Of a stretch of DNA of 64,000 bases, positions 8,830 to 17,910 are shown piece after piece. The stretch covers positions 248,001 to 312,000 of the forward strand of contig NZ_JAARLZ010000005.1 of NCBI RefSeq assembly GCF_011759365.1, read 5' to 3'. Source of the DNA: Luteibacter anthropi. GTDB lineage: Bacteria > Pseudomonadota > Gammaproteobacteria > Xanthomonadales > Rhodanobacteraceae. The notes under the pieces were generated by a model. That model was not told the origin of the DNA. It did not search any database and was given only the letters and a program-made list of their open reading frames with translations. The translations under genes and the position numbers were made by a program. Numbering within the stretch: the first letter of the stretch is position 1; each line of letters starts with the position of its first letter.

Positions 8830-10353
8830 ATGCGCCATCTTGTCGTGGTCCTCGGTGACCAACTCAATGCAGATTCACTCGTCTTTGACGATTTTGACCC
8901 GTCGCAAGACTGCGTCTGGATGGCCGAGCGCGTAGGCGAATCTCGATATGTCTGGTCATCGAAGGTACGGAGTGCCGTCTTTCTCTCGGCCATGCGTCAC
9001 TTTGCGGCATCCCTACCCGACCGCTTCCCCCTCCTCTATACGTCGCTGACCGACCCGGGCCCGGACGACCTCGTCGACCTCCTTGCCCTCACCCTCCAGG
9101 AGCATCTGCCACGCCGCCTCATCCTCGTCCGCCCCGGTGAGCATCGCCTCCGAGTGGCTATCCAGGCCTGCGCCAAGGCGCAGGGCGTCGAGTATGTCGA
9201 GCGGCCAGATATCCACTTCTTTTGCACAACGGCCGACTTCAAGTCGTGGGCCAAGGGCAAAACCAGTCTACGCATGGAGCACTTTTACCGCTGGATGCGG
9301 CAGCGGGAAAACATCCTGATGGAGGGGGCCAAGCCCATCGGAGGAAAATGGAACTTCGACGCCCAAAATCGTGGGCACTTCGGCCACGAGGGTCCGGGCT
9401 GGTTGCCCGCTCCCCGAAGCTTTGCCCCAGATGCACTGACCCAGCAGGTCCTCTCCGACGTAGCAAGCGCCCTCACTGACCACCCGGGAGACTTGGGTAG
9501 CTTCGACTGGCCAACCACCCGGGATGAGGCACTGATAGCCTTGGATGACTTCCTCGACCATCGCCTCCCAGCCTTCGGCCGCTACCAGGACGCCATGTGG
9601 CAGGGGGAGCCGTTGCTCTACCATGCCCGCCTGTCGGCCAGTCTCAACCTCCGACTCCTGTCCCCTCGGGAGGTCGTCGACGGCGCGCTTCAGCGCTACC
9701 AGAAAGGACGCGTTGAACTCTCCTCCGTAGAAGGCTTTATCCGCCAAATCCTAGGCTGGCGAGAGTTCGTGCGGGGGGTTTACTGGCTCAACCCGGACCG
9801 CCTGCTGGCCTCCAACGCACTGGAGGCGCATGCGGCCCTTCCAGGGTTTTACTGGACCGGCGATACCGACATGCAGTGCCTGCGGGAAGTCATCTCGCAG
9901 ACCCTATCGACGGGCTACGCCCACCATATTCAGCGACTCATGGTGACGGGCAACTTCGCTCTCTTACTAGGGGTCGAGCCGCACCAAGTCCACGAGTGGT
10001 ACCTCGCGGTCTACACCGATGCCGTGGAATGGGTCGAGGCGCCCAACACGCTCGGAATGAGCCAGTTTGCAGACGGCGGCCGCATGGTCTCGAAACCCTA
10101 TGCGGCCTCCGGCCGATACATCGAGCGGATGAGCAATTACTGCGAGGGCTGTCGCTTCAACCCGTCAGAGGCAACCGGGGGCTCCGCTTGCCCGTTTACG
10201 ACGTTGTATTGGGATTTCCTCGACCGCCACCGGGAGCGGTTCTGGCACCATCCGAGAGCAGCCATGCAATGGCGGTCGCTCGACCGAATCCCATCCGACA
10301 AGCTGGATGCCATCCGGACGCAAGTAGCAAATATCCGAAAGCAGTTGCGGTGA
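8830..10353 (+). CDS. Iron-sulfur bacterial cryptochrome/photolyase (PhrB type)
   Basis: This 507-residue protein begins with the Rossmann-like alpha/beta domain (MRHLVVVLGDQLN) and has a helical FAD domain. With the start at 8830, four cysteines fall at residues 350, 438, 441 and 454, in DMQCLREV, YCEGC and SACPF. As I recall, these match the [4Fe-4S] ligand numbering of Agrobacterium PhrB, which supports both the start and the family. The family repairs (6-4) photoproducts using blue light. An open frame upstream of 8830 has no support. It sits with other stress genes. The 141 bp after it hold no gene. Confidence 0.93.
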   Translation: MRHLVVVLGDQLNADSLVFDDFDPSQDCVWMAERVGESRYVWSSKVRSAVFLSAMRHFAASLPDRFPLLYTSLTDPGPDDLVDLLALTLQEHLPRRLILVRPGEHRLRVAIQACAKAQGVEYVERPDIHFFCTTADFKSWAKGKTSLRMEHFYRWMRQRENILMEGAKPIGGKWNFDAQNRGHFGHEGPGWLPAPRSFAPDALTQQVLSDVASALTDHPGDLGSFDWPTTRDEALIALDDFLDHRLPAFGRYQDAMWQGEPLLYHARLSASLNLRLLSPREVVDGALQRYQKGRVELSSVEGFIRQILGWREFVRGVYWLNPDRLLASNALEAHAALPGFYWTGDTDMQCLREVISQTLSTGYAHHIQRLMVTGNFALLLGVEPHQVHEWYLAVYTDAVEWVEAPNTLGMSQFADGGRMVSKPYAASGRYIERMSNYCEGCRFNPSEATGGSACPFTTLYWDFLDRHRERFWHHPRAAMQWRSLDRIPSDKLDAIRTQVANIRKQLR

Positions 10354-10495
10354 AAGTAACGAGCCTCTGGCCCAAACTCGCCTCCAACACCCTCTCTATC
10401 TCGATTCCACGGTGTCCGTGTTGGCCAGCATTGCCTCACCATCTATATCGAATATTCAAAGGGCTTACCTGCCCCACCCCCATCCCCTAAACCCA

Positions 10496-11146
10496 TCAGA
10501 TGCGTTTTCGAGGGAGCGCAGCCCTTCTCACTCTTGCTCGCCGGATGTTTTGCTCAAGCCGACGTCGGCGCTCGTCCTGAACCAAGTCGCGAATCGCTTC
10601 GGTGTAGCGTGTCGCCGATTGTTGGTCAAACCGTGCAATTCGAATGGCACGTCGGGCCCATCCCTTCGATTCCGCATGCTTCGTGCACCGTTCAATCACC
10701 GCCACCGTCGGCGTGTCGGTCCATGGATGCCCATAAACGAGTAGGCGGTCACGGCGGTCGAGAGATGTCTGAGCAGAGGTCCATGGCCAGCACTTCGTGT
10801 CAAGCTCATCGGCTTGTGCTGATTTCACAATGGCATTGTGGTCGAGCCATGCGTTGAACGGCTCAAAGTGTTCTTTCTCGTGCTGGAGGAAGTGCCGAAC
10901 GAAACGCAGCGCATGAGCATGTTGGAGATGCAGATTCGACTGATAATCCTTCCATGCAGACCAGAGGTCTTCCGTGGAGTGAAAGCTCATATGTACGCCC
11001 AGCCGATAGGCTTTGCCGTTTTCGGCTTGAGCGAGGGACCACCAGGTGGTTCGTTTTCCGTCCACGTCGTAATCGAGACTGGCGTGGAGGGTAAGGCCAC
11101 ACTTGGAGAAGTAGCGGGCGAGATGGGGGGCTGGTGGTGTTTTCAT
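10496..11146 (-). CDS. Hypothetical protein, basic C-terminus
   Basis: This 216-residue protein has a clear AAGGAC ribosome site before ATG 11146. It is rich in Trp, His and Arg. The N-terminal half (TWWSLAQAENGKAYRLGVH) looks beta-rich. The C-terminal 40 residues are an Arg-rich helix. No family is recognised. It is transcribed away from the secretion operon, and the AT-rich leader region upstream presumably carries its promoter. Confidence 0.55.
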   Translation of the reverse strand: MKTPPAPHLARYFSKCGLTLHASLDYDVDGKRTTWWSLAQAENGKAYRLGVHMSFHSTEDLWSAWKDYQSNLHLQHAHALRFVRHFLQHEKEHFEPFNAWLDHNAIVKSAQADELDTKCWPWTSAQTSLDRRDRLLVYGHPWTDTPTVAVIERCTKHAESKGWARRAIRIARFDQQSATRYTEAIRDLVQDERRRRLEQNIRRARVRRAALPRKRI

Positions 11147-11517
11147 GGAAAGTCCTTTTCCGGCTGAAGATGCGTAGATTAATTTAGAGAAACTTCATTG
11201 TTGATGAGATCGAATAGTTATAAGAGATAATCTCTAAGAAATTCTTGCTTAGACATTCTGTCTACCGGATTTTTGAGGGCCGTCAAGAGGGCCTAATCAA
11301 AGAGAACATTTACCATCACGCCCCCTTACGAAGGGGACCTTACTTAACCTACCGATATCTATAACATTCTTCAATGTCCACCACCCTACCGGAAGCGTCT
11401 ACTGGCTCATCGGCTTGGGCTGATCCACCAAACCGTGGTCAGAACCTTGAGGGCGGATTGAGATCCGAGGGGAATGCTCAAGCAACGCCACATACAAACC
11501 AAGCGGATACCAAGTCG
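11147..11517. other. AT-rich intergenic region with small palindrome
   Basis: There is no gene in these 371 bases. A palindrome AGAGAT-A-ATCTCT lies at 11223-11235. A wider imperfect repeat (TTTAGAGA near 11183, TCTCTAA near 11231) surrounds it, in the expected promoter area of the hypothetical gene at 10496-11146. The part next to the ABC exporter stop shows no clear intrinsic terminator. Confidence 0.4.
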
Positions 11518-13758
11518 TCACGACACGCGTGTTGAATCACCGGAGTTCGTTAAAGTTTCACTGGCGATGTGACTTTTATGCGCATCGTGTCGATCCATGT
11601 AAGTTGCGCCGGCTTCTTTAATCTGGCCATTCTCAAACAAAAGAATGCGGTCGGCGCTACGTATCGTTTCCGGACGATGAGCAATGATGACACGTGTTAT
11701 CTTTAGCTCCGAAATCGCCGCATTTATCAGTGCTTCCGTTGCCACATCCAGGTGACTGGATGACTCGTCTAGAAGGAGAAATTTTGGCTTTCTATACAGT
11801 GCGCGTGCCAAAAGCATTCTCTGGAGCTGGCCACCGGAAAGAGCAGATCCCATGCTGCCCACTAAGCTGTTATAGCCCATCGGCATGGCTATGATGTCAT
11901 TGTGCAACTGAGCCAATCGCGCTGCATCTTCAATTTTCTCGATGGTACTCGATGGATCGAACATCGAAATATTGTCAGCGATGGTACCAGTGAGAGCGTG
12001 GTCATCCTGCATGACTATCCCGCACAAAGAGCGGAATCGGGACTTACCGATCTTCCGGAGGTCTGCACCACCGACAAAGACAGCACCTGAATATGGATCA
12101 ATAAGCCCCGTAATAACCCTAAGGAGCGTACTCTTTCCGCACCCGGAAGGTCCAACAATGGCAACGGATTCGCTTGATTTGATATGAAAACTGCAATTGT
12201 GGATAACCCAACGCTCACCCGCTCCGTAACGAAATGAAACGCCCTCCATTCTGATGGACGAATCTTCAATCTCTCCGAGATACGAACCTTGCAGGTGCCT
12301 CTCCGGCTCGGTCATGACAATGTCGGCGAGTCGTTCACCCTGCAACCTAAGAAGGCGAAGTTGTATCAGGTAATCAATGAGGCTCATCGATCGAGTAACG
12401 AACTGGTCAGCGTATGCGACGAACGCCACGAGCATGCCTGCAGAAAGCTTCCCCTTCATGCCCAACCACCCACCTATCCATAGCATGGCGATTCGTTGCA
12501 AACCAGCCGTCGAAGAGTTAATTGCGTCAAATACGAGAGACAATTTTTGAACAGAAATCTGCGTATTGAGCACGTCTGCGGTGGCATTCAAGTATCGGGC
12601 GGTACTGACTGACTGCTGGTTCGCAAGGCGGATCGTTTGGGCGCAACGAACGGCCTCGATGAATCGGCTTTGCCTGCGAGCATCCATCGTGATTTGACTT
12701 AAGTTAGCTTCTTTCAAGCTACGAAAATACAGAAGGCGCGCCACGCCATAGAGGACAACTGCCAGTAGCGTAAGTGAAGCCATCAGCCAACTGTAGGCCA
12801 TGATAACCATCAAGGTCATAAGCGCCATGGCGCCATCAAGGACGCCCGCTACAAGCTGAGTGGTTAAGGTTTGCTGGATGGTCGTAATGGCAGCGAAACG
12901 GGAAGAAATATCGCCAATGTGTCGACTGAGAAAGTAGGGCTGCGGCAGTCTCAGAAGATGTCGAAATACGTTCCCAGTCCAATTAAAGACGAATTGACTA
13001 CCGACCCACATCAGGGCCCATGTACGAACGGCAGAAACAACAGTCTGAGCGAAAAGCACCGCCAGGAACGTCAGTCCGAGAAAGACAAGAAGATCGCGAT
13101 CCTTGTCTGCGAGAACTTGATCGACCGTCATCTGAAGGTATTGAGGTGCAATAAGCGTGAAAACCTCTAACACCATGGCCAAGCCAAAAAGCGTCGCTAT
13201 GGAACGCTTAAGCCCGGTTATCTTACCTGCCAGCTTTCGCATAGACAGCGGAGGTGGCGCATCTTTTCGTTCAAAAGATGCTGCCGTAGTAAACTCGACC
13301 GCTATGCCAGTGAAGTGATCGCTAGCCTCATCAATCCGAATGCGTCGCGGACCCATCGCTGGATCGATGATATGCAGATACCCCTTGGTGACACGCTCTA
13401 ACACGACATAGTGGGTAATGTTCCAATGCAAGATGCAGGGAGTACTTAGGCTACTGACTTCCGTCATCTCCAACTTTACCGGACGCGATGCAAGACCTAG
13501 CAACTCGGCGCACTGCACGACATCTGCCAGCGTCATTCCTTTTGTCGAAACCGGATAAATCTTACGTAGATCACTAAGTACGGTGCGATGACCGTAGTAT
13601 CCTGCAATCATGGCAAGACTGGCTAACCCGCACTCGGCTGCTTCCGTCTGCCGTAGCACAGGAACACGGCGCTTCCAACCGAAGAAGAGCGTCGCGGGAG
13701 CCTCATCATGCCCTCCCCCTTCAAACTCGCTGCCATCATCTCGATATGCGTACTGCAT
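11518..13758 (-). CDS. C39-peptidase-containing ABC exporter (PCAT, bacteriocin type)
   Basis: This 746-residue exporter has three parts. An N-terminal C39 protease has Gln37, Cys43 (AAECGLASL), His116 and Asp132. A six-helix ABC membrane domain follows (about 210-480). The ATPase has Walker A GPSGCGKST from 536, signature LSGGQ at 640-644, Walker B LLLDESSSHLD and H-loop AHRPE. The C39 domain cuts after Gly-Gly leaders, and the transporter exports the core. All catalytic residues are present, so it should be active. ATG 13758 has AAGGG upstream; an alternative at 13783 would overlap the HlyD gene. It is the last gene of the five-gene operon. Confidence 0.93.
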   Translation of the reverse strand: MQYAYRDDGSEFEGGGHDEAPATLFFGWKRRVPVLRQTEAAECGLASLAMIAGYYGHRTVLSDLRKIYPVSTKGMTLADVVQCAELLGLASRPVKLEMTEVSSLSTPCILHWNITHYVVLERVTKGYLHIIDPAMGPRRIRIDEASDHFTGIAVEFTTAASFERKDAPPPLSMRKLAGKITGLKRSIATLFGLAMVLEVFTLIAPQYLQMTVDQVLADKDRDLLVFLGLTFLAVLFAQTVVSAVRTWALMWVGSQFVFNWTGNVFRHLLRLPQPYFLSRHIGDISSRFAAITTIQQTLTTQLVAGVLDGAMALMTLMVIMAYSWLMASLTLLAVVLYGVARLLYFRSLKEANLSQITMDARRQSRFIEAVRCAQTIRLANQQSVSTARYLNATADVLNTQISVQKLSLVFDAINSSTAGLQRIAMLWIGGWLGMKGKLSAGMLVAFVAYADQFVTRSMSLIDYLIQLRLLRLQGERLADIVMTEPERHLQGSYLGEIEDSSIRMEGVSFRYGAGERWVIHNCSFHIKSSESVAIVGPSGCGKSTLLRVITGLIDPYSGAVFVGGADLRKIGKSRFRSLCGIVMQDDHALTGTIADNISMFDPSSTIEKIEDAARLAQLHNDIIAMPMGYNSLVGSMGSALSGGQLQRMLLARALYRKPKFLLLDESSSHLDVATEALINAAISELKITRVIIAHRPETIRSADRILLFENGQIKEAGATYMDRHDAHKSHIASETLTNSGDSTRVS

Positions 13759-13768
13759 TGGTGCACCC

Positions 13769-15040
13769 TTATCGTTTAGCCATGCCATACAATGGCTCAA
13801 ACACCCATTCGAGCATACTGCGTCGCTCGACCATGATGTCGGCATCTAGGGACATACCAGACGTGAGATTTCTTTCCTCGCCATACGCAGATATTGTCTG
13901 GCGATCGAGGTTCACGATGACTCGATACATGGGATCGGAACCTGATTGCGCTTCGGACTGTATGCGCACATCTTCAGAATTCATGGCGCTCTTTGAAATG
14001 CGATAAATCCTTCCGTCGCCGGAGCCAAATTTTTGATAGGAGTAGGCGGCGTAATGAAGAATCACCCGATCACCCTCTTTCAGGAAGCCCAGAGCCTGGC
14101 TTGGAACCAATAACTCCGCCTGCATTCGTGCATCTTTCGGGACAATCGTCAGCAGTGAACGCCCGGTCGTTACCGACTGACCGGGATGAACCAGGAGGTT
14201 CGCTATAGTCCCACCTACCTGACTACGAACGACGATTAATCTATCGGCCTCCGTTTGTAGCAAAATCTGCTTCGAGTCCAGAATCTTTCTTTGAAAATCG
14301 CTGCGTTTTTGCTGCGCATCAATAGGAACTTGCCGCTGCTGCGCTTCATTCTCCGCAATTTGCTGAGCGAGTTGAAGGCGATCTCTTTGAAGGGATGAGA
14401 CTTGCCCGCGCGCATTGTCCTGCTGAGACTCCATCTCTTCTAACTGAACGTCCGATACAACGCCGGCGGCGAGCTTGGTATGAATTTTCTCCAGTATCGC
14501 GCCCTGACGATCGCTTGAGGCACGCCATATGGAAATCTGATCATCGATTTGCGCAAGCTGACGCTGAAGTGAAGCGTGATCGGATATCAATGTTCTACGC
14601 TGGTCATCCGCCGATCGACTGGTTAACTGAACGTCCTCCGCCAGGCTCGTCTGCGACTGCTGAAGAGCCTCACTGATTGATTTACGGGTGTCCCCCGTTG
14701 TTGCTGCCGTTTCCTCCTGGGTAATCAGGAGGAGTGGGGTTCCTGCGGAAACGGCATCACCCTCTTGCACAAGAACACGCGTGATAATTCCTGGCGTTGA
14801 GGATTCAAGCGGCGCGAGCCCGCCGACCGGAGACAGGACTCCGCTCACATGAACGCGTCGTGTGTAATGTCCTAGAACCAGCCATACCGCGAGGGCCAAG
14901 GTCAATAAAAGTCCAAGCCATGCGATCATCATGGCACTAACGGGAACAACCAGCCTCACTTTTCCAAAGGCGGACGCTTGTCGCGCATTGACCACCTCGA
15001 TCCGAAGAAGCCCTTCCCTGCTCTGAATTTCTGGCTGCAT
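13769..15040 (-). CDS. HlyD-family membrane fusion protein
   Basis: This 423-residue inner-membrane adaptor has a short cytoplasmic N-terminus, one transmembrane helix (about 30-57), a lipoyl half-motif, and a long alpha-hairpin coiled coil (about 130-270, with many Gln/Asp/Arg). A second lipoyl half (VGGTIANLLVHPGQSV) and a beta-barrel domain follow. This fits the periplasmic adaptor of a C39-type type I secretion system. ATG 15040 is preceded by GAGGGAG. No outer-membrane TolC is encoded here, so a chromosomal TolC must serve. Confidence 0.92.
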   Translation of the reverse strand: MQPEIQSREGLLRIEVVNARQASAFGKVRLVVPVSAMMIAWLGLLLTLALAVWLVLGHYTRRVHVSGVLSPVGGLAPLESSTPGIITRVLVQEGDAVSAGTPLLLITQEETAATTGDTRKSISEALQQSQTSLAEDVQLTSRSADDQRRTLISDHASLQRQLAQIDDQISIWRASSDRQGAILEKIHTKLAAGVVSDVQLEEMESQQDNARGQVSSLQRDRLQLAQQIAENEAQQRQVPIDAQQKRSDFQRKILDSKQILLQTEADRLIVVRSQVGGTIANLLVHPGQSVTTGRSLLTIVPKDARMQAELLVPSQALGFLKEGDRVILHYAAYSYQKFGSGDGRIYRISKSAMNSEDVRIQSEAQSGSDPMYRVIVNLDRQTISAYGEERNLTSGMSLDADIMVERRSMLEWVFEPLYGMAKR

Positions 15041-15087
15041 CACTCCCTCGAAACGAGATGGTTTTTGTATAGCGCTGACAGTCTGCG

Positions 15088-15519
15088 TTACTGCTTCATC
15101 GCTGTGACCAAGATATACATCGAAGTTGGAGCATGGGCAGTGGGTAGGGCACTCACTCGACCCTGTATCCAAATAGTCTTGCCAACCATAGATTCGATGT
15201 TGCTTCCGGCCGGGTCGCCAGCGGCCGATCCGAAGGACAGGTCATACACATGAAACGCATTCCCCGAGAAATTGTCCTTTCGTATGGCCGCGACGAAGTT
15301 AATCGGTGTCAGCAAGTGAAGGTAGAAATAGGTGGTCTTTCCCTGCCCCACGTGTTCTACCTCGCCTTTGCGAACCTCAGCCTGAAGCCAGGGCGACGAC
15401 TGATCTTGGGTTACTGCAATGGCCTGAGTGTCGCTATCTGCCTTGACTTCTTTATTGGCAGCGAATGCAGTGGTGGCCGACGCCATAAGGAAGACGGCGA
15501 GTGCGAATGCACGGGTCAT
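15088..15519 (-). CDS. Small exported protein of the secretion operon
   Basis: This 143-residue protein has a Sec signal peptide (MTRAFALAVFLMASATTAFA, cut after AFA). The mature part is about 123 residues and probably beta-rich, including TTYFYLHLLTPINFVAAI and a C-terminal GKTIWIQGRVSAL that looks like an OB-type strand pair. It is not a recognised family. Its place between the leader-protein gene and the HlyD gene suggests a periplasmic immunity protein or an export accessory, but nothing in the sequence decides between these. AGAGG precedes the ATG. Confidence 0.7.
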   Translation of the reverse strand: MTRAFALAVFLMASATTAFAANKEVKADSDTQAIAVTQDQSSPWLQAEVRKGEVEHVGQGKTTYFYLHLLTPINFVAAIRKDNFSGNAFHVYDLSFGSAAGDPAGSNIESMVGKTIWIQGRVSALPTAHAPTSMYILVTAMKQ

Positions 15520-15575
15520 ATAAACCTCTGATATTGTGGGAAGGGCCGGCCAGATAATGTGCCGGCCCCAGGGCA

Positions 15576-16130
15576 TTACATGTTGGTACCGCCTTCGGCG
15601 TTCGTGATGGCATCAAGCATCACATTGAACTCCTGGTTGTTCATCGAGTTGATCTGATCGTTCTGTGCATTGGTATACCCGTGCGACGCCATATAGGAGT
15701 TGATATTGTTTGACTCAATATTCTGGGCCGCCGCACTGCCTCCGTTGTATCCATCATGTGAAAGTGACGTCGGTGTGCTGCTGTAATAGTTTGCGTCGAG
15801 AAGATCACCCAACGCCTGCCGTCCATCTTGCTCCGTAGCAAAATTGGCAAAGGCGCCAGTACTTCCATCCGAACCATGCGCAGCCGTCCAACTATTAGCA
15901 ACGAGGTTTCCTGGATTGTTCTCGTTCGCTACTTTGGAGGTGTAGTCACGATCATAAACGTTGTGAGTACCCGAGGTCGTAGGTGATCCCAAGATGCCAC
16001 CGCCGGCGCCACCGCCACCGCCAATCCCCGGAGGAGTCCCGCCGCCCGGATCTGGGTAGACATGGATCGATGTTAAGGTGTTATCACCGCCAGAAATGAG
16101 GAACAGTTCAGCACGCGTTAGATTACGCAT
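15576..16130 (-). CDS. Double-glycine-leader secreted protein with NPGN domain
   Basis: This 184-residue protein opens with the leader MRNLTRAELFLISGG, a standard C39 substrate leader cut after Gly15. The 169-residue core has a Pro/Gly-rich linker (about 26-48), then a domain with NNPGN (71-75), FATEQDGRQALGDLL (97-111) and LDAITNAEGG (172-181). These blocks resemble the RNNNPGN...F..F.....G..AL..L...AI...E.G pattern of phage-associated lytic/structural proteins. The core is much larger than a microcin and has no cysteines. It sits directly upstream of the exporter genes that should process it. An AAGGG site precedes the ATG. Toxic activity is inferred. Confidence 0.8.
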   Translation of the reverse strand: MRNLTRAELFLISGGDNTLTSIHVYPDPGGGTPPGIGGGGGAGGGILGSPTTSGTHNVYDRDYTSKVANENNPGNLVANSWTAAHGSDGSTGAFANFATEQDGRQALGDLLDANYYSSTPTSLSHDGYNGGSAAAQNIESNNINSYMASHGYTNAQNDQINSMNNQEFNVMLDAITNAEGGTNM

Positions 16131-16169
16131 TTTTATCCCTTCTGATTAAGTTACTTACATATGCCGAAC

Positions 16170-17018
16170 TCAAGGCGCTACCACCTCAAGTTCACGCATT
16201 CCCTTTGATTTCCTCATATCGACGCCTTGTAATTCCCGTATCAAGAGAATAGCGGTGGCTATCCACCGACAAACAATCGATGCTCTTCCAAAAAATCGCG
16301 CCTGGCGACAGGCAATATCGAAACCACCCTGACCGATGATCATGAGCTCTTTGAGCGGTAGGTACTTTCTGTAGGCGGTTTCCGCATCACCGAAAAGAAG
16401 AAGATTCCCTATCACTCGACTTGCACGACCATTTCCATCGGCAAAGGGATGAATGGTGAGAAATGCTGTCATGAACACGGCAGCACGATAAACGCTTGAC
16501 CCAGAATGATCAGAAGAAAGAAATGAGTAAAGTCGCTGCATCTCTCTATCGACGATAGAAGGATGAAGAAAGAGCCATCGTACGCCAGCACTGTCGTACG
16601 ATGTTCCTACAAAGATATCGTGCCGTATCAGGTTCGGCTTACCCATTACATCGTTCGATATGCTCTCAATCAACGTTCGAAATGCAGGGAACGACTGCTC
16701 TAGCTGACGCGCCTTGAGATCACCAGCGGTAAACAAGGCATGTCTTTCGCTGACGGTTCTATAGGCCTCTTCGTTGTACGATCTCTCCGATCGCACGGAA
16801 AATTTCGATAGCGGATGCATCAAGGTGTCAAAGGGACCACCCAAGGGCACAAAGCTCTTCGACGATGACACCAGCTTTAGCGTCGTCAAAAGAAGTCGAC
16901 CCGAATATTCGTCCAGCTGCAGTAGAGCTCGATCCGCATCCGAAATCAGACGCTTTGTTGACTCTGAGAACTGTTCGAATTGGGGATAGCTAAATGGGGG
17001 AATCTGTCGCGAAGGCAT
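16170..17018 (-). CDS. Fic-domain protein (predicted AMP-transferase)
   Basis: This 282-residue protein has an N-terminal helical region (FEQFSESTKRLISDADRALL) like the Fic N-terminal domain and a complete Fic core HPFADGNGR at 190-198, with catalytic His190 and the phosphate-binding Arg. Active Fic enzymes usually transfer AMP to a hydroxyl on a target. I saw no clear (S/T)xxxE(G/N) inhibitory motif. It is the first gene of the operon, 39 bp ahead of the leader protein gene, so it may modify, regulate or protect against the exported protein. Confidence 0.88.
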   Translation of the reverse strand: MPSRQIPPFSYPQFEQFSESTKRLISDADRALLQLDEYSGRLLLTTLKLVSSSKSFVPLGGPFDTLMHPLSKFSVRSERSYNEEAYRTVSERHALFTAGDLKARQLEQSFPAFRTLIESISNDVMGKPNLIRHDIFVGTSYDSAGVRWLFLHPSIVDREMQRLYSFLSSDHSGSSVYRAAVFMTAFLTIHPFADGNGRASRVIGNLLLFGDAETAYRKYLPLKELMIIGQGGFDIACRQARFFGRASIVCRWIATAILLIRELQGVDMRKSKGMRELEVVAP

Positions 17019-17509
17019 AAACTTCTCTGTCCCTAATCGGCGAAGTTGCCTGGGACCGCATGATGCTGAAATTCATAAGGCGGCTTGGACCTAAGTGAGG
17101 CTCTCTCGCGACATGAAGATTTCTCTAGCCAGGATGCGCCCCTAAACCAGCTCAATTCGTGCACATATCTTGCCTAGTAATGTGCAGCTTGCAAGCGCAA
17201 AATGCTGTGTAAATTCGAGATAAACTGCATCATTACAAGAACTTCGTCTCTTTTTTTTGCCCGCCAAGCAAATAAAAGCGTTTCGCTGGTGAAATGGATC
17301 TCAAGTCGCAATGACTTTCGACTTGTAGGATTTCCCCTACAAGCGCGCGCGGGATCACCCTACAAAGACTCCTTCGACTCCAGCAGCCTATAACGGCGTC
17401 CATTACTAATTCGCCTGATTAATGCCTTTGTTTTGCAAACACACCGAAACAAAGTTATGGGTTGAAATACCACCAGTACGGTGACTGGAACTCAGCGGCT
17501 CCGTCGACT
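17019..17509. promoter_or_regulatory. Upstream region of the Fic/secretion operon with inverted repeats
   Basis: No gene is supported in these 491 AT-richer bases. A perfect inverted repeat CTTGTAGG-N6-CCTACAAG lies at 17322-17343, roughly 305 bp upstream of the Fic start. A second, wider repeat pairs CTTTGTTT with AAACAAAG near 17427-17455. The first has the look of a dimeric response-regulator or LuxR-type site. Which gene it controls is not shown. Confidence 0.4.
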
Positions 17510-17752
17510 CTAGTCATGCGCTCGAACCAGCCGCTCGCGAGTATTGGCAACGGTCTGTTCTTCGCCAATATGGGTCATCCCCGCGCCAGAAGCTGACTTT
17601 AAGGCGATGCCTTGGTCTGGCCTACATCAGGAGTCAAGGGAGGCACCACAGAAGTCGACGTCCTCCGTATCAACCAAGGCTGGTTGTCCGTCAAGTCCGC
17701 AAGGCATGTTTCGAGCACCAACGTAGAGCTGCACCGCAAAGCACTCGGCCAC
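17510..17752 (-). pseudogene. Probable gene remnant with one in-frame TGA
   Basis: On the minus strand a frame that looks coding (GARNMPCGLDGQPALVDTED just before the stop) reads to TGA at 17627-17629. It continues in the same frame as RPDQGIALKSASGAGMTHIG and EEQTVANTRERLVRAHD to TAG at 17510. The part after the TGA reads like a natural C-terminus. The simplest view is the decayed end of a gene whose front part is lost or overlaps the ankyrin gene. No family is recognised. The start (GTG 17752) is arbitrary. Confidence 0.3.
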
Positions 17753-17910
17753 CGATGCTGCGAGATATAACCGAAAAGCCAATCTGACGAGTGTTTTAGT
17801 TACATTGTCCTTCGTGCGTGCTTTACACGTTTGCTGATCCGATAACCGGCGCCTTGACGTCGCGTGACGCACGCGCAGTCCTCTGCCGACAGAGGACTCG
17901 CCAAGCTTGC

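Noticed and set aside
17202-17393. 63-codon plus-strand open frame upstream of the Fic gene
   Set aside because: No ribosome site, no family resemblance, and it spans the inverted repeat at 17322-17343.
17627-17629. In-frame TGA as a selenocysteine codon
   Set aside because: No hairpin of SECIS type was evident just after it and no known selenoprotein context. A decayed gene is simpler.
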